Source of the DNA: JBGSOV01 sp041738935 | GTDB taxonomy: Bacteria > Patescibacteriota > Gracilibacteria > CAIRYL01 > GCA-016699755 | Direction: 5' to 3' | DNA length: 15,659 nt | Assembly: GCA_041738935.1 (NCBI GenBank) | Contig: JBGSOV010000009.1 | Span: 1-15,659 of the forward strand | In this document: piece by piece, positions 1 through 6,717 of the stretch | Layout of the letters: every line of letters starts with the position of its first letter | How positions within the stretch are numbered: the first letter of the stretch is position 1 | Notes under the pieces: generated by a model | What the model was told of the DNA's origin: nothing | Databases searched by the model: none | Seen by the model: the letters and a program-made list of their open reading frames with translations, nothing else | Translations under genes and position numbers: made by a program

Positions 1-93
1 TGCGGTTTCATCTGCAGAAAAATACTTCAGTATGTCCCTAAATTTCCTTTCGGAAATGTGCGTATGATTACAGTACTTATTTTTTGGCTTCAT
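1..93 (-). mobile_element. IS1595-family transposase, N-terminal fragment cut by window edge
   Basis: Reading the minus strand from an ATG at 91-93 gives an open frame of 31 codons that runs off the left edge. It begins MKPKNKYCNHTHISERKFRD and continues ILKYFSADETA. This resembles the N-terminus of IS1595-family (IS1016/ISPna2-type) DDE transposases, in which a short basic lead is followed by an 'HISExKFRxIL' segment and a helix-turn-helix. The catalytic part lies outside the window, so I cannot say whether the element is intact. The upstream side of the element should end somewhere within 94-190, but I could not fix a terminal repeat. The family call is recognition from pattern, not an alignment. 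Confidence 0.65.
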
Positions 94-98
94 AGAGA

Positions 99-128
99 TA
101 GATTAGAGACTTTTTTTTCTCTAATCTA
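99..128. repeat. 11-bp perfect inverted repeat with T-rich loop
   Basis: TAGATTAGAGA (99-109) and TCTCTAATCTA (118-128) are exact reverse complements around an 8-base loop of C plus seven T. The repeat lies just upstream of the transposase start. It could be a subterminal element of the IS, a hairpin that limits read-through into the transposase, or part of the promoter region. The sequence alone does not decide between these. Confidence 0.6.
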
Positions 129-193
129 GTCAATACCCAAAATTATTTCAATTGCGAGAAAAAGGCATGTTATGAATTGCTATTCGAAAAAAG

Positions 194-1063
194 TTACTTC
201 TTCAAACATTCATAGAGCTTGTTCACAAACTCCATGTTGTGCACCTGCGAAAGACCTTGCACCTGAAAGTCATATTCGTAATCCATCAGCACCATACAAT
301 ATGCCTTGAGCGTAAGAATATATGCTGCAAGAAACAGGTTGTTCTTTTGCAGTAGTTGTTCTTCTTCGGTATGAGCAGGTGGATATTTGTCGAGTTGTGA
401 GAGGTTTTGAACATGTTTGTGCAGCGCCACAATATGATCCCACGAATTGTATTTGGTATCGTGCGGATACGAAGTCAGGCTGATGCTTTCAATAATATTC
501 ATGAGTTTGGCGTCCCAATCTTGCAACAAAACAGCAAAATTTTTGCGAAAGCTACTTTTGACACCAATAATTTTTTGAATTTTCGCATCCTGTGACTTTT
601 TTTCGAGGAGCAAATGTTGAAAGTCCTTTGTCCGATCAAAATTAGAACAATGTTTTTCGCAGATCTTGAGACGAATTTCGTCATTTTTATATTTTTCAAG
701 ATTATTCTGCTTGCGATATTTGTCGAGCAATTGCACCGATTGTTCAATTGCTTGGATAAATTCGAGCAATTTGGTATCAATATTTTTGTCCTTCATCTTG
801 CTCATAAAAAACTTTCGCTTTTCTTTTTGTTTTTCCAGATTTTGTTTGGATTTAAAGATTTCTTCCACAACCAATATCGCCAGCGCTACCTCAAAAAACA
901 CCGCCGCAAAATGTGGCACAAATTCGTTATGATACAAAAAAGTTACGGGCTGATAATACAGCCAGATACAAAATCCGCTGAGCGCCAATAGTGTTCCGCC
1001 CAGAAGCAAGGATGCGCGCTTTTCGACAAGAATACGGCGCAAATTTGTCCAAATATTTTTCAT
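194..1063 (-). CDS. Hypothetical protein with two N-terminal membrane helices
   Basis: I do not recognise this 289-aa protein. Two hydrophobic segments lie at about residues 17-36 and 49-67. Basic residues before the first and after the second put both ends in the cytoplasm by the positive-inside rule, with a short external loop (about 37-48). The remaining 220 residues are hydrophilic, rich in Lys, Glu and Gln, and look mainly helical: residues 70-135 could form a coiled coil, and a less charged helical part follows (about 205-289). No catalytic motif is visible. The ATG at 1061-1063 is the only sensible start because the first membrane helix follows within 20 residues; no Shine-Dalgarno sequence is seen. 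The gene lies next to the IS1595-like element and 146 bases downstream of the cupredoxin gene on the same strand. It may be anchored host or accessory-region cargo; function unknown. Confidence 0.75.
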   Translation of the reverse strand: MKNIWTNLRRILVEKRASLLLGGTLLALSGFCIWLYYQPVTFLYHNEFVPHFAAVFFEVALAILVVEEIFKSKQNLEKQKEKRKFFMSKMKDKNIDTKLLEFIQAIEQSVQLLDKYRKQNNLEKYKNDEIRLKICEKHCSNFDRTKDFQHLLLEKKSQDAKIQKIIGVKSSFRKNFAVLLQDWDAKLMNIIESISLTSYPHDTKYNSWDHIVALHKHVQNLSQLDKYPPAHTEEEQLLQKNNLFLAAYILTLKAYCMVLMDYEYDFQVQGLSQVHNMEFVNKLYECLKK

Positions 1064-1209
1064 TGTTCTTCGGGCAAGAAAATCTCATTCAAATTAATCG
1101 CGTCTGAGCCTAGGCAAATGCATAGAAGATTGCAATAACAAAACGCGTGTTCCCGGGACACCATTACACTTTTGGAATCACTCTGAAAACGCACCAATAT
1201 TCAAAGAAA

Positions 1210-1647
1210 TTATTCTGAAATAATGAGCGTGCCCTCCATGCCCATTTGTCGATGATTACCGATACTACAATAAAAAGGAAGCTCTTTGCCGGCGCCGTCT
1301 TCTGGAATCGTGATTGTCAAAAGCTTGCTCTCGCCGGTTTGCAAAGTGCTGCTTTGAATGTCTAATTCATCAATGACAAAATCATGTGTGCCCTGCGTAT
1401 TGGTCAATTGCACTGTAATCGTCGCACCAGCCTGAGTGATAATCGTATTCGGCTCAAAACTGTAATTAGAGAGATTGAGAATATAATCTGCAGTAATCTC
1501 TTTGTCACTGGCGCCTTTGATTTCCGTGATTTCTTCTTCTGGCAAAAGCGGAATCGGTGACGGACTGTCTGATATATTAGTAGAATCCGAAGAACATGCT
1601 GCTAACCCGAACATGAGTACGAGGGAGATAAGTGAAATTGCTTTCAT
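1210..1647 (-). CDS. Cupredoxin-domain lipoprotein (type 1 copper, plastocyanin-like)
   Basis: This is a 145-aa exported blue-copper electron carrier or copper-binding protein. From the ATG at 1645-1647 there is a lipoprotein signal (MKAISLISLVLMFGLAAC) with lipobox LAAC, so Cys18 would carry the lipid. A Ser/Pro/Glu-rich linker follows (19-50), then one cupredoxin beta-sandwich (about 52-145). The type 1 copper ligands are all visible: His88 in GTHDF, Cys127 in FYCS, His132, and Met137 in the GMEG turn (Met135 is an alternative). The C-x4-H spacing resembles azurin-like proteins. An upstream TTG at 1690-1692 also stays open, but it would bury the signal peptide behind 15 extra residues, so the ATG is preferred. 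The gene starts 50 bases after the stop of the hydrolase lipoprotein gene and is probably co-transcribed with it. It acts on the outer face of the cytoplasmic membrane; its redox partner is not visible here. Confidence 0.88.
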   Translation of the reverse strand: MKAISLISLVLMFGLAACSSDSTNISDSPSPIPLLPEEEITEIKGASDKEITADYILNLSNYSFEPNTIITQAGATITVQLTNTQGTHDFVIDELDIQSSTLQTGESKLLTITIPEDGAGKELPFYCSIGNHRQMGMEGTLIISE

Positions 1648-1697
1648 GAGAAGAAAATAACAATGCAGTAAATATGAGTGGAATTTTGGCAAGTAAA

Positions 1698-2657
1698 TTA
1701 TGCGCCTAAATCCTCAGTAGATAGATGTTTTTTAAAAAACTCGAGGGTTTTCTTCCACGCATCAAGGGTTTCTTTTGGAGCATAGCTGCTGCCAGATGGA
1801 TTGGCAAAAGCATGTCCGACTCCGCGATACATGTAGATTTCTTTTTCTTTATCAAGTTCGGTCAAGGCTTGATTAAAGGTTTCGACATCTGCGACAGAAA
1901 CAACTGCATCATCCGCGCCAAAGATGCCCATCACAGGCGCAGAAATCTTTTGGAGTGTTTCTTTATCGGTGGCAAGACTGCCATAATAAATGACAGTAGC
2001 CGCTAAATCGTCGGAAGCAAGCGCGAGTTGCAATGATTGTTCGCCACCAAAACACCACCCAAGAGAAGCGATTTTGTCAGCTTTTACTGCGGGGAGTTTT
2101 TTGAGATACGTGATTGCCGCACGCATATTATCGATTGCACGAGGTTTATTTTCTCTCACTGCAGAAGACAAGTTTTTCGCCTGCTCAGCATCATCAGTTG
2201 TTTCGCCATACAGGTCGACAGCAAGTACAACATAGCCTTCGTTTGCTAATATTTTCGCCATGGTGCGAATATTGTCGTTGAGCCCCCACCATTCGTGAAT
2301 CATAATCACTGCCGGATATGTTCCTTCGACTTTTGGCTGAGCCAAATAGCCGTTGTATCCAGCGAGATAGGTTACATTCTCGCCAATAACATCGAGTGCA
2401 TCAACAGTACTAAAAAGATCAGTATTTTTTTCGCCATCCAGAGTCAATTCGCATTTGCCATCAATCAGTTCGCCCTCTTTGCAGCTTTTGTCTTGCTCAC
2501 CCACAATGCCTTCTTCATGCTTGGTCATATCACCTTCTTCGACCGCTTTTTCAATCATCTTATCGTCTAAGATCTCGTCCATTCGTGTTGTCGCCGGTGG
2601 CGCCTGACAAGCGGAAAATAATAAGAGTGTTAAAGTGAGGAGTGCTATTTTTTTCAT
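1698..2657 (-). CDS. Dienelactone hydrolase family lipoprotein
   Basis: This 319-aa protein is an alpha/beta hydrolase of the dienelactone hydrolase family (PF01738 type). It is exported: the signal MKKIALLTLTLLLFSAC ends in a lipobox-like FSAC with Cys17. A spacer of about 70 acidic residues follows (18-90). The hydrolase domain (about 91-312) shows a Cys nucleophile in GWCFGG (Cys202), the Asp of FGADD (Asp249), and the His of GVGHAF (His282). HEWWG at 121-125 supplies the Glu that in the family activates the Cys. A Cys rather than Ser nucleophile is typical of true dienelactone hydrolases, but here the substrate is unknown and a general esterase or lactonase role outside the membrane is as likely. 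Cys59 and Cys69 in the spacer could form a disulfide. The start at 2655-2657 fits the signal peptide and lies about 45 bases below a predicted promoter. It is the first gene of an operon with the cupredoxin. Confidence 0.9.
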   Translation of the reverse strand: MKKIALLTLTLLLFSACQAPPATTRMDEILDDKMIEKAVEEGDMTKHEEGIVGEQDKSCKEGELIDGKCELTLDGEKNTDLFSTVDALDVIGENVTYLAGYNGYLAQPKVEGTYPAVIMIHEWWGLNDNIRTMAKILANEGYVVLAVDLYGETTDDAEQAKNLSSAVRENKPRAIDNMRAAITYLKKLPAVKADKIASLGWCFGGEQSLQLALASDDLAATVIYYGSLATDKETLQKISAPVMGIFGADDAVVSVADVETFNQALTELDKEKEIYMYRGVGHAFANPSGSSYAPKETLDAWKKTLEFFKKHLSTEDLGA

Positions 2658-2708
2658 ACAGAGAGGCGAGAGAGATATGCTTCTAAAAAAAAGCGGCTGT
2701 TCTTAAAC

Positions 2709-2736
2709 ATAATACCCAAATGTCCGAGATGTTCAA
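2709..2736 (-). promoter_or_regulatory. Sigma70-like promoter of the hydrolase-cupredoxin operon
   Basis: On the minus strand TTGAAC (2731-2736) and TATTAT (2709-2714) are separated by 16 bases. The predicted start near 2702 gives a leader of about 45 bases before the ATG at 2657. The match is reasonable (4 of 6 and 5 of 6 bases) but unproven. Confidence 0.45.
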
Positions 2737-2810
2737 GCAGCAAAAACTGGCTTTCTTGTGGGACAAAAGTTTTGATAAGATGGATATAGCATTCGCGTTT
2801 TATAAAAAAT

Positions 2811-3422
2811 ATGTCGCTCCAACTCATCTGCAGCGCCCGCTACCTCAAGACGAGCAGTCGCACTTTTGATAAAATCACCACCGAATTTGGACCAAAAAAA
2901 TACTGGATGCGTATCAAAGTGAAAGCCCAAGGGCAACTGCACAAAAATTGTCTGGGAAAATTGTCTGGATTATGGGACGAAAACGGCAAGACGGTCAGCG
3001 GATTTGATTCGTTAGTGATGCTGTGGGTGAGCGAACCAAAATCTACACAAAGCGGAGCAGAAAGTTTGCAGCAAAGCCATTACCGAGTTGACATCCCTGC
3101 TGGCAGCAACGAATTGGCGGGTTTGGTGCACATCAAACTTCATCCCGATGAAGAGCTCGCGCCTGAAAAACAGCAGGAGTGGGATGATTTTCCAGAAATT
3201 CAACTCAACCGTAGTCGTAACGAAAGCAACTTTCGCTCGAAAAAGGTCATTCTTTCATATGGCAAATATTATATTGGTGTTTCGGTCAGCGATCAAAATG
3301 GTGCGAGTACAAGTCGTACTTTCTTTTTTTGCGCATCCCCGATGGCAAGCGAATGTTATATTCGCCCAACATGGTTTTATGAGCGTTGGCGAATTATGTT
3401 CAAATCGATTGTGCCGTGGTAA
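2811..3422 (+). CDS. Hypothetical soluble protein, 203 aa
   Basis: I do not recognise a family. The 203-aa protein has no signal peptide and no membrane helix. The composition suggests a mixed or mainly beta fold: alternating hydrophobic stretches such as KKYWMRIKVKAQGQ (about 29-42) and KVILSYGKYYIGVSVSD (about 145-161) look like strands. The C-terminus is aromatic and Cys/Met-containing (CASPMASECYIRPTWFYERW), which could be an oligomer or membrane-surface contact. The start is the ATG at 2811: an in-frame TAG at 2787-2789 excludes a longer version, and no Shine-Dalgarno is seen. It is divergent from the hydrolase operon, whose promoter lies about 75 bases upstream. A 49-codon frame (2720-2869) overlaps its 5' end in another frame. 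It ends 40 bases before the flavoprotein gene and could be transcribed with it. Confidence 0.7.
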   Translation: MSLQLICSARYLKTSSRTFDKITTEFGPKKYWMRIKVKAQGQLHKNCLGKLSGLWDENGKTVSGFDSLVMLWVSEPKSTQSGAESLQQSHYRVDIPAGSNELAGLVHIKLHPDEELAPEKQQEWDDFPEIQLNRSRNESNFRSKKVILSYGKYYIGVSVSDQNGASTSRTFFFCASPMASECYIRPTWFYERWRIMFKSIVPW

Positions 3423-3462
3423 AAATCAAGCGACATCTTTTTTAATATGATTTTGTTTTATC

Positions 3463-5373
3463 ATGGAAAACGAAAGCACAATTAATAGAGAGAGAACAGC
3501 AGCAGGCGAAGGCGCTCCGCCACTTTCACAAGAGACCATAGAGAAACAGTTACATACTGTTGAAGAATTATTGCGAGCACGGAGGCAAGAAATTGAAGAA
3601 TTTATTGCCAAGTTTGAATTAGATGAAGAAGTGAGTCTAACTTTTGAAAAAATAATCATCAAAACCCGCCAAGATGCGAGAGAATTATTAGAATTGGAAG
3701 GAACTGATGGACTCATTAAAATCGGGAAAAGCTGGGTGCTGCAAACCAACGAAGGCGGCATGGGAACCGGTACTTCTGGCCCCCACCTGGCAAGGCAAAT
3801 TCTTGCAGTTGGCGGTATAGCCCGGCTCTCAAGTGTTGGTGGCGGTCGCTATCACGAAGCAAAAGACACTATGCAAAATAATGCAGAAGGCGTCAGAGAA
3901 ATCTACAATCGACTAGAAAAAGTTTTTGAATGCTTTGCAGAGAATACTGGTGCTAAAGATCTCACCGTTTTTTACAAGCTGCTTAATCTTCCTCCGCCTG
4001 AAAAGATTGAAAAAATGCTTGAAAAAGAAAATGGTAAGATTAGTGAAATCCTGCATTTTCGCCTAATGGATGTGTTGACACTTGCAGAGAATATTCTCGA
4101 ATTACAGCAAATTCCCGAAGAGTTGGGGCGAGGCATGCTCGGGATAAATATTATGAAAAAAACTGAAGGATACAAGCGTAATATTCGCACTGCCACTATT
4201 GCATTCTCTCGTCAAAATGGAGAAGCGAAAAGTAATGGTCTTTTGACACTGAGTGCTGGTGTGCCTGATGATGTTTTTGATATCCTCAATGAACTCAAAA
4301 AAGAAATACCAGGAATACAAATGCCGTGTGTTGACACAGTGGTTTCACTCGGTGCGTCATCAAAACCGATGATGGAAGGGGCAGTAAGACATGGGATTAC
4401 CGTCGAGCTGCTCACCAATGAAAATCCAGATGGAGGTGGCCATTTGGGTGCGAAAGCACAAATGATTAAGGCATATGAAAATGAAAGATATGGCGATGAA
4501 GAAATTAGAATGAACAGACTCCTCTCAAATCCCGCTTCTCCGGCAGTCATCAGGTCGATTCTTATACAGCAAAAAGAGTACGGCGTGACTATCCCTATAT
4601 CCTTTGCTGGTGCGTATAATAATGACCATGCAGAACAGAAAAGATTGATTGGTCTTGTGCAAACAATCAGCGCAGAACTCGAAATTCCGGCGCCAGCAGT
4701 TAGTTTTCAATTTGGCACGCCTTTTGCTTGTGCAGCAGATGGAGATGCAACAGCGGATTTCAAATTTGATCAAGTGGCATCAAATTATCGCGGTGACAAT
4801 CCTGCAATAATTGCCCGTCGCGAACAAAATCGGGTGGCCTTTCGAAAAACTTTGCAAGACTTTGTCGACGTATTTGGAGAGAAGGTAGAAGCATTGGATA
4901 CTATTGTACAAAAAGCAATCAGCGAGAGGCTCAAGCTTGCAAAAGCAGCTTTGGCGCAATTGGATTCTGACGCGGACACGATTGTATTCGAGAGCACTGT
5001 CAAATTTGATGCGCGCGCCGTTCCAAATAAGACATTGGCAGAAATAATTACAGGGCTCCACATGAGACAACAAGAGTGCATCAATTGTTTGATTACTTGC
5101 TCGTATGCTGGTCGCGACGAAGTAAAAAAAGCAGGAAAAAAAATGCTTAAAACCAGTGGAGATACGCCGGTTTATGAGATTAAAATTGATGGAAAGCAGT
5201 ATCGCATAGCGCAAGAAGGGTTTTGCATTGAAGAAGTACTCCAAAAAGAAGACCCATCAACCGGCACTTTGGTGTTTCGCGGTAATGGTGCTGTCGCAGA
5301 TGAGCCAATGAGTTCGATAAATGTAATCGCAAACGACATTCGACAACGCAAAAAAAATCTTGCTGCCGTCTAA
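3463..5373 (+). CDS. Nitronate monooxygenase-like FMN TIM-barrel protein with N- and C-terminal extensions
   Basis: This 636-aa protein carries the sequence landmarks of the nitronate monooxygenase / 2-nitropropane dioxygenase family (also FabK and PfaD), which are FMN-dependent TIM barrels. They occur in order: GGMGTGTSGPHLARQ (98-112, like the family's QGGMG-x-S-P-LA start), GINIM (227-231, like GVN), LSAGVPDD (263-270), NPDGGGHLGA (321-330, like EAGGHRG), and VSFQFGTPFACAADGDATAD (413-432, like VQxGTRF). These are mostly phosphate- and flavin-contacting turns, so FMN binding is likely. The protein is about twice the usual 310-350 aa. It has a helical charged N-terminus (1-90), an insert of about 90 residues after the first motif (about 135-220), and a C-terminal part (about 450-636). 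The last contains a CINCLITC cluster (Cys539, 542, 546) and a later Cys588, which might bind metal or an Fe-S centre. The substrate cannot be inferred. The ATG at 3463 has no Shine-Dalgarno. LtrA follows after 61 bases. Confidence 0.75.
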   Translation: MENESTINRERTAAGEGAPPLSQETIEKQLHTVEELLRARRQEIEEFIAKFELDEEVSLTFEKIIIKTRQDARELLELEGTDGLIKIGKSWVLQTNEGGMGTGTSGPHLARQILAVGGIARLSSVGGGRYHEAKDTMQNNAEGVREIYNRLEKVFECFAENTGAKDLTVFYKLLNLPPPEKIEKMLEKENGKISEILHFRLMDVLTLAENILELQQIPEELGRGMLGINIMKKTEGYKRNIRTATIAFSRQNGEAKSNGLLTLSAGVPDDVFDILNELKKEIPGIQMPCVDTVVSLGASSKPMMEGAVRHGITVELLTNENPDGGGHLGAKAQMIKAYENERYGDEEIRMNRLLSNPASPAVIRSILIQQKEYGVTIPISFAGAYNNDHAEQKRLIGLVQTISAELEIPAPAVSFQFGTPFACAADGDATADFKFDQVASNYRGDNPAIIARREQNRVAFRKTLQDFVDVFGEKVEALDTIVQKAISERLKLAKAALAQLDSDADTIVFESTVKFDARAVPNKTLAEIITGLHMRQQECINCLITCSYAGRDEVKKAGKKMLKTSGDTPVYEIKIDGKQYRIAQEGFCIEEVLQKEDPSTGTLVFRGNGAVADEPMSSINVIANDIRQRKKNLAAV

Positions 5374-5434
5374 TCATTATTTGCTCTCCCACTCAAAAAT
5401 CCTTACTCTACAAATACTTTTACAAACAAGAAAA

Positions 5435-6628
5435 ATGGGGTTCATGCAATCGGTTATTTCGCGCCTGTGGCAAAAACCCACGCTCATTACCGAGCAAAAT
5501 AACGCGCGAAGCGAAACCTGGCTCGAGCTCTTTTATGATGTCACTTTTGTTGCCGTTGTTGCTGCACTTGCCAAACGCTTGGCGGAAGATATTTCGTGGC
5601 TCGATTTTGCGCAATTTGTATTTTTGTATATTCCGGTCTGGTGGATCTGGCTGAGCACGACGCTTTACAACAACCGCTTCGAAACTGATGATGCAAGTCA
5701 GCGCCTATTTACGTTTTTAAAAATGCTCCCTGTCGGCGGCATGGCGATTACTGTTTCTGGTGCGTTTGAAGAATATGCAGTTGGGTTTGCTCTTTCTTAT
5801 GTTTTTGCTCGCTTAATCTTGGTCTATTTGTGGTATCGAGCCGGCAGCAATAATCCGATTGCGCGCCCACTTACTGATCGTTATGTGGCTGGGTTTTCGA
5901 TGGCAATCATCTTTTGGTCAATCTCAATCTTTGTACCAGCGCCATACATGTTTATATTCTGGACGATTGGATTATTTTTCGACTTGGCAACTCCGTTTTT
6001 TACCTTTCGCATCCAAAACTCACTGCCAAAACTCAGCTCTTCTCATCTCCATAAACGTTTTGGACTGTTTACCATTATTCTGCTGGGTGAAACAGTTATC
6101 GGTATTCTGCAAGGTATCAACGAACTGTCGCTTATTACGCCAAGTATTCTTTTGACTGGCATTTTTGGTATTCTCCTCACCTGTTCTCTGTGGTGGATTT
6201 ATTTTGATGATGTTGTCAGCGAAAGTCGCCTGCCGGAGCATCCTTGGTTTGATTTGTGGATTTATGGACATTTTTTCTTAGCAGTAGGACTCACGGCATT
6301 TGGCGCAGGAATAATTAATCTCGTCAAATTTCAAGAAGCGGCGTTTTCGTGGCTTCATGTCGATGTGCTCATCGCGGGCGCAATGACTTTGTCGCTCTTG
6401 GCACTCGCGCTCATCGAGACTTCGTATGCGATTCGGAATGATCGCTGCCAAATGGAGCGCGAATGCGGACAAGTGCGAATCGTTGGTGGCGCTATTACTG
6501 TGGTAGCCGGACTGCTAGCATACCAATTAGGAGCGGTGCCGATGCTGCTTGTGCTTATTTTGACACAAGGTTTTCAGATTGTGCGTGGACGTTCGGTACG
6601 AAGACGATTAGAAGGTCCTATACAATAA
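5435..6628 (+). CDS. LtrA-family (low temperature requirement) membrane protein
   Basis: This 397-aa polytopic membrane protein belongs to the bacterial low temperature requirement A family (PF06772). The hallmark is near the N-terminus: a lead like KPTLITEQNNARSETWLELF followed by YDVTFVAVVAALA, where the family has 'WLELFYDLVFV'. About ten to twelve hydrophobic helices follow to residue 385, with a conserved-looking LGETVIGI segment about two thirds of the way in the first half and many membrane-interface Trp residues. The biochemical role of LtrA proteins is not established; in Listeria the locus was linked to growth in the cold. A TTG at 5360 is also in frame but overlaps the preceding gene. 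The ATG at 5435 (or the next at 5444) places the motif where family members have it. It may be co-transcribed with the flavoprotein. Confidence 0.88.
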   Translation: MGFMQSVISRLWQKPTLITEQNNARSETWLELFYDVTFVAVVAALAKRLAEDISWLDFAQFVFLYIPVWWIWLSTTLYNNRFETDDASQRLFTFLKMLPVGGMAITVSGAFEEYAVGFALSYVFARLILVYLWYRAGSNNPIARPLTDRYVAGFSMAIIFWSISIFVPAPYMFIFWTIGLFFDLATPFFTFRIQNSLPKLSSSHLHKRFGLFTIILLGETVIGILQGINELSLITPSILLTGIFGILLTCSLWWIYFDDVVSESRLPEHPWFDLWIYGHFFLAVGLTAFGAGIINLVKFQEAAFSWLHVDVLIAGAMTLSLLALALIETSYAIRNDRCQMERECGQVRIVGGAITVVAGLLAYQLGAVPMLLVLILTQGFQIVRGRSVRRRLEGPIQ

Positions 6629-6644
6629 GGCAATAAAGGGCAGA

Positions 6645-6674
6645 AGAAAGAGAAATCTGCTTTTCTTCGCACAA
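6645..6674 (+). terminator. Possible weak terminator after the LtrA gene
   Basis: GCAGA ... TCTGC can form a 5-bp stem followed by TTTTCTT. An overlapping pairing of GAAGAAAG with CTTTTCTTC is also possible. It lies 15 bases after the stop codon. The stem is short, so termination is tentative. Confidence 0.3.
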
Positions 6675-6680
6675 AAAAAA

Positions 6681-6702
6681 TGCTAAAATATACTGATAAA
6701 AT
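6681..6702 (+). promoter_or_regulatory. Two overlapping extended -10 promoter elements for the TPR gene
   Basis: TGCTAAAAT (6681-6689) and TGATAAAAT (6694-6702) both match the extended -10 pattern TGnTAnAAT and are 13 bases apart. No good -35 is visible, as is usual for extended -10 promoters. Predicted starts near 6696 and 6709 would give leaders of about 22 and 8 bases before the ATG at 6718, the second almost leaderless. Confidence 0.4.
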
Positions 6703-6717
6703 ATATCATACAAAATC

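Noticed and set aside
1147..1161. Near-palindrome GTGTTCCCGGGACAC between two minus-strand genes
   Set aside because: It has one mismatch and no loop for a hairpin, and there is no adjacent promoter or second copy, so it may be chance.
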